Shown one piece after another: positions 59,874 to 64,000 of a DNA stretch of 64,000 nucleotides; positions within the stretch are counted from its first letter, which is position 1; every line of letters begins with the position of its first letter. Under the pieces are notes generated by a model. The model was given only the letters and a program-made list of their open reading frames with translations. It was not told the origin of the DNA and did no database searches. Source of the DNA: JAMHWF01 sp035911095 (GTDB lineage Bacteria > Pseudomonadota > Gammaproteobacteria > Burkholderiales > Burkholderiaceae_C); the NCBI GenBank assembly GCA_035911095.1, contig JAMHWF010000114.1, positions 1-64,000 on the forward strand, written 5' to 3'. Made by a program: the position numbers and the translations under genes.

Positions 59874-61688
59874 TCAGGGAAAGTCGCGCTCGTCCATCGG
59901 CCGCGCGGGCGGCGTGCACTGGAAGGGCCGCGACCTCGCCGCGGCGCCCTTCGTGGCGTCGCAGGCGGCGAAGAACTCGGCCGATTGCGGGTTGCCAAAC
60001 TCGCGCAGGCGCGCGGCGAGGTGGCGCGCGCGCTCGGTGTCGCCGCGCTCGGCCAGCGCGCGTGCCCAGGCCATCATCAGCCGCGTGTCGAGCAGGTAGA
60101 AGGACGCACTGGCGAAGTCCTCGATGAACTCGCCGGGATGCTCGGCCGTCGTCGCCGAGGCATAGGCGGCGTGGTGGGCGAAGAAGACGCTGCGCCGGCC
60201 TTCTTCGATACGCTGTGCCAGCGGCGGCGCGTCGGCCGCGGGCGCGAAGATCGCGACCACGCGCTGGTAGTCCGCCAGCAGCCACACGCCGCCTGCGATC
60301 ACGCCCGCGCCGGCGAGGGACAGCGCCCAGGCGCCGAAGGGCAGCGTCGCGGCGGCCTGGCGCGTCGGCGGCACGACGCGCAGGCCGGCGTGGCGTGACG
60401 CGTTCGCGGCGGCGCTGGCGAGCGTCCAGCCGAAGACCCACACCGTCGGCAGCAGGAAGTGCGCGTACCACAGCGGGTACTCGAGCTGGCTGTGCAGCGT
60501 CATCAGCAGCACCATCACGAACGCCGCGCGCCGCGCATGGCCTTCGACGACGTCCTCGCCGACGCGCCGCAGCGAGCCCCGCCAGGCGTGCCACAGTGCC
60601 CACAGGAGCAGCGCGCACAGCGCCAGCCCGAGCGGCCAGCCGAGCTCGACGATGAGCTGCAGCGGCAGGTTGTGCGTGTGGTCGAAGAAGGCGGTCGGGC
60701 GGTCGGGGAACGGCGTCAGCGACCACACGAAATTGAAGCGGCCGAAGCCGACCCCGGCCCAGGGATGGCTCTCGATCAGGGCCAGCGTGTTCGACCAGAT
60801 CGCGAAGCGCGAGCTCGACAGGTCGCCCTCGGCCGTGAGCCGTCCCTCGGCGCCGAACACATGCCCACCCGCATGCGCCCAGGCCGCGAGCCCGAACCAG
60901 ACCGCCGCGTAGAGCAGCGGCATGGCGACCAGCACCAGGCGCGAAGGCCAGGCCGCGCGCCGCTCGAGCAGGCCCCAGAGCGCGAGCAGGCCGACCCCGA
61001 CGACGCCGGTACGCGAGGCGGTCATCACCACGCCCGCGACGAGCAGCGCGAGGCAGGCCCAGCCGACCAGACGCGGCAGCGTGCGGGCCTCGACCAGCCA
61101 CCAGGCGGCGACCGCCGACCACAGCAGCAGCGTGCTCAGGTGGTTCGGCTGGCGCAGGTTGCCGACCGCGCGGCCGGCCAGGCCGGTGCGCGCGATCCAG
61201 TCACCGTCCGCCCACTGGGGCGCGAAGAACTGGACGCCGGCGACGACCAGGCTCAGCAGGCCGGCGACCAGCCAGGCGATGCAGAAGGCCTGGAAGGCGT
61301 CGAGCGCGAGGCTGGAAGCGCCGTGCGCACGCCCGGTCCGCTCCGTGTCTGAAACGCCCGGCGCCGCGCTGGCGCCGGCCGCAAGGCCACTCGTGTAGGC
61401 GACGAGCGCCGCGGCGAGCACGCCGGCCGCCGACCAGGCCAGGCTCCAGGGCAGGCCCAGGCGCATCGCGGCGTGGAACGCCGTGACGAGGGTGACGCCG
61501 AGCACTGCGGGGATCGCCCAGCGCACGCGCGTCGACGGCGCGGTGGCGGCACCGTCGGGCCGCGGCGCGGCCGGAACGGCCGTCGCCGCGCCCCCTTGCC
61601 GCGACGCCCACCAGCCGACGACGATCGCGACCAGCCCCCAGCCGAGGATCGCCAGCGCCTGGTTCAGCAGCGTCGCCGACGGCGGCAC
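59874..61688 (-). CDS. Wzy/O-antigen-ligase family protein, PglL-like pilin glycosyltransferase
   Basis: Integral membrane protein likely to move a lipid-linked sugar onto pilin. 604 residues from GTG 61688. Characteristic run GRAVGNLRQPNHLSTLLLWS, then a periplasmic loop with IESHPWAGVGFGRFNFVWSL, AFFDHTHNLPLQLIVELGWP and HSQLEYPLWYAHFLLP, all typical of PglL/Wzy ligases. A TPR-like tail of about 110 residues ends it. The frame stays open upstream and encodes a further helix (TLAFTLAIVPPTLLAWN) typical of these proteins, so the true start is probably CTG 61775, giving 633 residues; see findings. Adjacent to TfpZ-like and pilin genes. Confidence 0.85.
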   Translation of the reverse strand: MPPSATLLNQALAILGWGLVAIVVGWWASRQGGAATAVPAAPRPDGAATAPSTRVRWAIPAVLGVTLVTAFHAAMRLGLPWSLAWSAAGVLAAALVAYTSGLAAGASAAPGVSDTERTGRAHGASSLALDAFQAFCIAWLVAGLLSLVVAGVQFFAPQWADGDWIARTGLAGRAVGNLRQPNHLSTLLLWSAVAAWWLVEARTLPRLVGWACLALLVAGVVMTASRTGVVGVGLLALWGLLERRAAWPSRLVLVAMPLLYAAVWFGLAAWAHAGGHVFGAEGRLTAEGDLSSSRFAIWSNTLALIESHPWAGVGFGRFNFVWSLTPFPDRPTAFFDHTHNLPLQLIVELGWPLGLALCALLLWALWHAWRGSLRRVGEDVVEGHARRAAFVMVLLMTLHSQLEYPLWYAHFLLPTVWVFGWTLASAAANASRHAGLRVVPPTRQAAATLPFGAWALSLAGAGVIAGGVWLLADYQRVVAIFAPAADAPPLAQRIEEGRRSVFFAHHAAYASATTAEHPGEFIEDFASASFYLLDTRLMMAWARALAERGDTERARHLAARLREFGNPQSAEFFAACDATKGAAARSRPFQCTPPARPMDERDFP

Positions 61689-61783
61689 GTTCCACGCGAG
61701 CAGCGTGGGCGGGACGATGGCGAGCGTGAAGGCGAGCGTGAGGCCGGGATGGCCGCGGGAGCGTGGGGCGCTCAGGGGGTTCC

Positions 61784-62593
61784 TCAGAAGAAGCCGTCGA
61801 ATGGCGCGAAGCCTGCCACATCACCCTCCGGCGTCATCAGGGCCACCCAATCCCCTCGGGCCATCACGGGCAGGAAGCGGGCGGTGGCGGGGTCGAGGCC
61901 GGCTTCGGCGATCGCTTGCGACAGCTCGGCCTTGCGGGTCGTCTGGTGGGCCAGCAGGGCGGAGAGCGGCCGCGAGCGTTCGAGTGCCCGCGGGCGCGAG
62001 CGGTCGTAGGGTTCCCAGAAACTGGGGCGCTGGCCGATGTCCCAGCCTTCGAGGCTGAGGAACAGGGCCTCGTTGCGTTCGGCGCCCTCGGCCGCCTGGC
62101 GCGCGCCGATCGTCCTGGGTCCGGTCAGCGAGAGCTGGCGAAAGCCCTCGCCCGCGGCCGGCAACTCGACCTTGCGCACGTCGTCGTCGGCGACGACCTT
62201 GAAGCGATCGACTTCGAACACCAGTGCGACCGGGCGCACCGCGTACGTCGTGTGCAGGCCGTACACGAGGGCCGAAAGCTGCAGCAGCGCAATGATCGCG
62301 AGATCACGACGCAGTTCGCGGCGCGGCTTCTTCAGGTTGAAGGCGACGAAGGTCAGCAGCGGGCCGAGCACGACGTCAACGCTGGTGACCAGCAGGAAGA
62401 GCTCTCGCCCCCCGGACATTTCGCGGTAGGCGCCGGGATACCAGAGGCCGAAGACGATCGCCGCGGCGAGCGCGGCGATTGATCCAGAAAGCAGCAGGTG
62501 GAGGCCCGAGGCCAACAGACGACGCTTCAGAACGAGGCCGTGTGACCTCTGGTCCGGAAACCCGTTCACGTCGCCGATGGCGCTCAGCGGCAT
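61784..62593 (-). CDS. TfpX/TfpZ-family type IV pilin accessory protein
   Basis: 269 residues. Three helices: LASGLHLLLSGSIAALAAAI, ELFLLVTSVDVVLGPLLTFV, AIIALLQLSALVYGLHTTYA, followed by AVRPVALVFEVDRFKVVADD, the family pattern. TfpX/Y/Z proteins in Pseudomonas are each needed for assembly of the matching pilin. ATG 62593 overlaps the pilin stop by ten bases; GTG 62569 is an alternative and no strong ribosome-binding site decides. Lies between pilin and ligase genes. Confidence 0.88.
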   Translation of the reverse strand: MPLSAIGDVNGFPDQRSHGLVLKRRLLASGLHLLLSGSIAALAAAIVFGLWYPGAYREMSGGRELFLLVTSVDVVLGPLLTFVAFNLKKPRRELRRDLAIIALLQLSALVYGLHTTYAVRPVALVFEVDRFKVVADDDVRKVELPAAGEGFRQLSLTGPRTIGARQAAEGAERNEALFLSLEGWDIGQRPSFWEPYDRSRPRALERSRPLSALLAHQTTRKAELSQAIAEAGLDPATARFLPVMARGDWVALMTPEGDVAGFAPFDGFF

Positions 62594-63132
62594 TGCGCCG
62601 GTACCAGCCGGGGCAGCGCGGTGCCGAGTGCGGTGACCGTCATGCCCGACGACGCCGCAACCGTCGCGGTCGAGGAGGCGCAAGCCCAGTCGATGGCGCC
62701 AGGCGTTCCCGCTGCGAGCGCGGCCTGGAGTGGCGTCGCCGTACCGGCGGCGGTCGTACGCATGAATGGCGACAGGGTCAGCATGTTTTGACCAGGACCA
62801 ACGCCTACCGAGGCGATATCCATCGTCACCGAGACGACTCCCGTATCCGGGTCGATCTGCACGCTGTCGACATACTTGCTGTTCGCACCCGAGCCGCCTG
62901 CCTGGAGGTTCCAGGTCTGTGCGGTGATGTCGAGCCCAGCGGGGCTCGAGGAGCCGTCGGTGTTGACCGCGATCGCCGCGGAGCGGCCGAGCGCCAGCGC
63001 TTCGGTCACGCGAGCGCGCACGGTGTAGTCGGCGTAGGCGGGCAGCGCGACCGCCGCCAGTATCCCGATGATCGCGACCACGATCATCAACTCGATCAAC
63101 GTGAACCCGCACTGCCTGCGGCCCATAGCCAT
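62584..63132 (-). CDS. pilA: Type IV pilin, second copy
   Basis: 182 residues. Leader MAMGRRQCG then FTLIELMIVVAIIGILAAVA, with prepilin cleavage at Gly/Phe and Glu5 in the mature protein. C-terminal disulfide likely between Cys in AIDWACASS and the final CR. Same architecture as copy 1 with the same ends (NSK-VDSV, QNMLTLSP, PAQCR), so a tandem duplicate. The leader has an extra Cys two residues before the cleavage site. Preceded by a terminator after copy 1, so expression is probably lower. A second ATG lies at 63126. Confidence 0.93.
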   Translation of the reverse strand: MAMGRRQCGFTLIELMIVVAIIGILAAVALPAYADYTVRARVTEALALGRSAAIAVNTDGSSSPAGLDITAQTWNLQAGGSGANSKYVDSVQIDPDTGVVSVTMDIASVGVGPGQNMLTLSPFMRTTAAGTATPLQAALAAGTPGAIDWACASSTATVAASSGMTVTALGTALPRLVPAQCR

Positions 63133-63151
63133 TCCAGTCTCAAGACGTTGG

Positions 63152-63180
63152 AAAAGAAAAGGGGGTGCAAGCGCACCCCC
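63152..63180 (-). terminator. Intrinsic terminator after the first pilin
   Basis: On the minus strand a perfect 8-bp stem (GGGGGTGC, arms 63173-63180 and 63161-63168, loop of four) is followed by UUUU, C, UUUU (63160-63152). It ends the upstream pilin transcript 20 bases before the second pilin gene. Some read-through would be needed to express the downstream genes unless they have their own promoter. Confidence 0.85.
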
Positions 63181-63203
63181 TGGTCACGGCGCGGTCGCGA
63201 CGA

Positions 63204-63746
63204 TCAGCGGCATTGGGCCGGAGCGAAACGGGCCAGCAGCGTGCCGACTGCGGCACCAGCCATGTTCTGCGCGGTCGCGGCAGCGCGGGTCTCAGTCGTG
63301 CAGGCCCAGTCGATTGAACCCGGCGTACCGGCAGCCAGGGCGGCGGCGAGCGTAACGGACGTGTTGTCCGCGCCCGAACGCACATACGGCGACAGGATCA
63401 GCGTGTTCTGAGCAGCATTGAGACCGACTGCAGTGTTGTCGTAAGTCACGGTGATGACGCCGGTGGCACGCGTAATCAGGACCGAGTTGACGAACTTGCT
63501 GTTGGCGCCAGTGCCGGCCGCTTGGGCATTCCAGGTGTCGGCCGCTTGGCCCAGATCAAGGACCGTCGCCGACCCTTCAGTTGCCACCATCTTCTTGGCG
63601 CTGTCAGCCAGGCCCAGACCTTCCGTCACACGTGCACGGACCGTGTAGTCCTGATACGCCGGCAGCGCTACCGCCGCCAGGATGCCGATGATCGCCACGA
63701 CGATCATCAGTTCGATCAGCGTGAAACCTTGTTGAACGCGCTTCAT
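63204..63746 (-). CDS. pilA: Type IV pilin, first copy, probable major pilin
   Basis: 180 residues. MKRVQQG then FTLIELMIVVAIIGILAAVALP gives the class-III signal cut by PilD and the N-methylated helix (first 20: FTLIELMIVVAIIGILAAVA). The globular head ends SIDWACTTET and PAQCR, a likely disulfide loop. AGGAG at good distance upstream of ATG 63746. Its own sigma-54-like promoter and terminator suggest high, separately controlled expression. Paralogue of the next gene. Confidence 0.95.
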   Translation of the reverse strand: MKRVQQGFTLIELMIVVAIIGILAAVALPAYQDYTVRARVTEGLGLADSAKKMVATEGSATVLDLGQAADTWNAQAAGTGANSKFVNSVLITRATGVITVTYDNTAVGLNAAQNTLILSPYVRSGADNTSVTLAAALAAGTPGSIDWACTTETRAAATAQNMAGAAVGTLLARFAPAQCR

Positions 63747-63791
63747 TGAAAAACTCTCCTGAGGGGTTGGGGGTGGAAGCGAGGGATAAGT

Positions 63792-63807
63792 TGCGAGGCT
63801 CGTGCCA
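63792..63807 (-). promoter_or_regulatory. Sigma-54-type promoter of the first pilin
   Basis: On the minus strand TGGCAC-GAGCC-TCGCA: the -24 GG and -12 GC are intact with correct spacing; one base departs from TTGCA. It would start transcription near 63781, 35 bases before the pilin ATG at 63746. RpoN-dependent pilA promoters controlled by PilSR are known in Pseudomonas. Confidence 0.65.
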
Positions 63808-63924
63808 TGCGGAATTGGCCGGTAAACACCCTGCTGTTTGTGACTTCCGCACGTCCCGCCGACGCAATTGGTCACAGACGGCCGGGGCAAGGCGACGGGC
63901 CTTGGCCGGCAGTGACGCTTTTGG

Positions 63925-64000
63925 TCAGGGGCCGACCGACAGAATCTGGCCCGCCTCGAGCGCCGAGATGCGGTGCGGCAGGCCCAGCGCCTCCACCTGC
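63925..64000 (-). CDS. 3' end of an unidentified gene
   Basis: The frame enters from the right edge and stops at TGA (63927-63925). It encodes 24 residues ending RISALEAGQILSVGP. Too short to assign; the ending could suit a SPOR-like domain but I have no firm support. It points toward the pilin locus on the same strand, 118 bases upstream of the sigma-54-like site. Confidence 0.35.
   Translation of the reverse strand, partial: QVEALGLPHRISALEAGQILSVGP

Overview
The window is very GC-rich and densely coded on both strands. Its gene content points to a betaproteobacterium of the order Burkholderiales, probably in the Rubrivivax/Leptothrix/Ideonella neighbourhood. The markers are an IclR-type PobR beside pobA, an ssu operon, a PEGA-type kinase relative, a TfpZ/PglL-like pilin locus and a SWIB protein with a histone-H1-like tail. 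The taxonomic placement is inferred from gene families only. No rRNA, tRNA, CRISPR array, prophage or intact insertion sequence was recognised.

Layout. 1-9.2 kb: the 3' part of gshB, a degenerate protein kinase, pobR-pobA (4-hydroxybenzoate catabolism), two separate mgtC-like genes, and small enzymes (methyltransferase-like, VOC, thioredoxin-like). 9.3-15.3 kb: a complete sulfonate-sulfur operon on the minus strand, ssuE-ssuA2-ssuA1-ssuD-ssuC-ssuB, with two substrate-binding proteins and an intrinsic terminator after ssuE. 15.6-20.1 kb: outer-membrane phospholipase A, a gspA-gspB pair and creA. 20.1-21.5 kb: an odd interval with a helix-turn-helix gene, a divergent promoter with a 34-codon leader-like ORF, several hairpins, a long imperfect inverted repeat and a 74-aa membrane peptide. 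21.5-34.6 kb: a ketopantoate-reductase-like protein, an acyl-CoA ligase, an SDR, a SulP transporter, an acyltransferase, ssb, a membrane protein, prolyl oligopeptidase and recQ.

34.6-39.8 kb: ethanolamine use without a microcompartment: eat-eutB-eutC, with a divergent AraC-type regulator. 39.9-45.1 kb: small envelope proteins, then a VWA protein facing away from an ECF sigma factor and a membrane protein that looks like its anti-sigma factor. 45.3-50.3 kb: uvrA, a DsbA-like isomerase, and BON/DUF883-type envelope-stress genes closed by a strong terminator. 50.4-56.3 kb: a signalling cluster with a CHASE3-like histidine kinase, two response regulators and a large hybrid kinase. 56.3-59.9 kb: a SWIB protein, a small membrane protein, a BepA-like metalloprotease and moaC. 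59.9-63.9 kb: a type IV pilin locus with two pilins, a TfpZ-like accessory protein and a PglL/Wzy-like ligase, headed by a sigma-54-like promoter.

The best leads for something new are the structured leader region at 20.64-21.2 kb, the VWA/ECF/anti-sigma module with a 27-codon relay ORF, the terminator inside the ssu operon, and the likely CTG start of the pilin-locus ligase.
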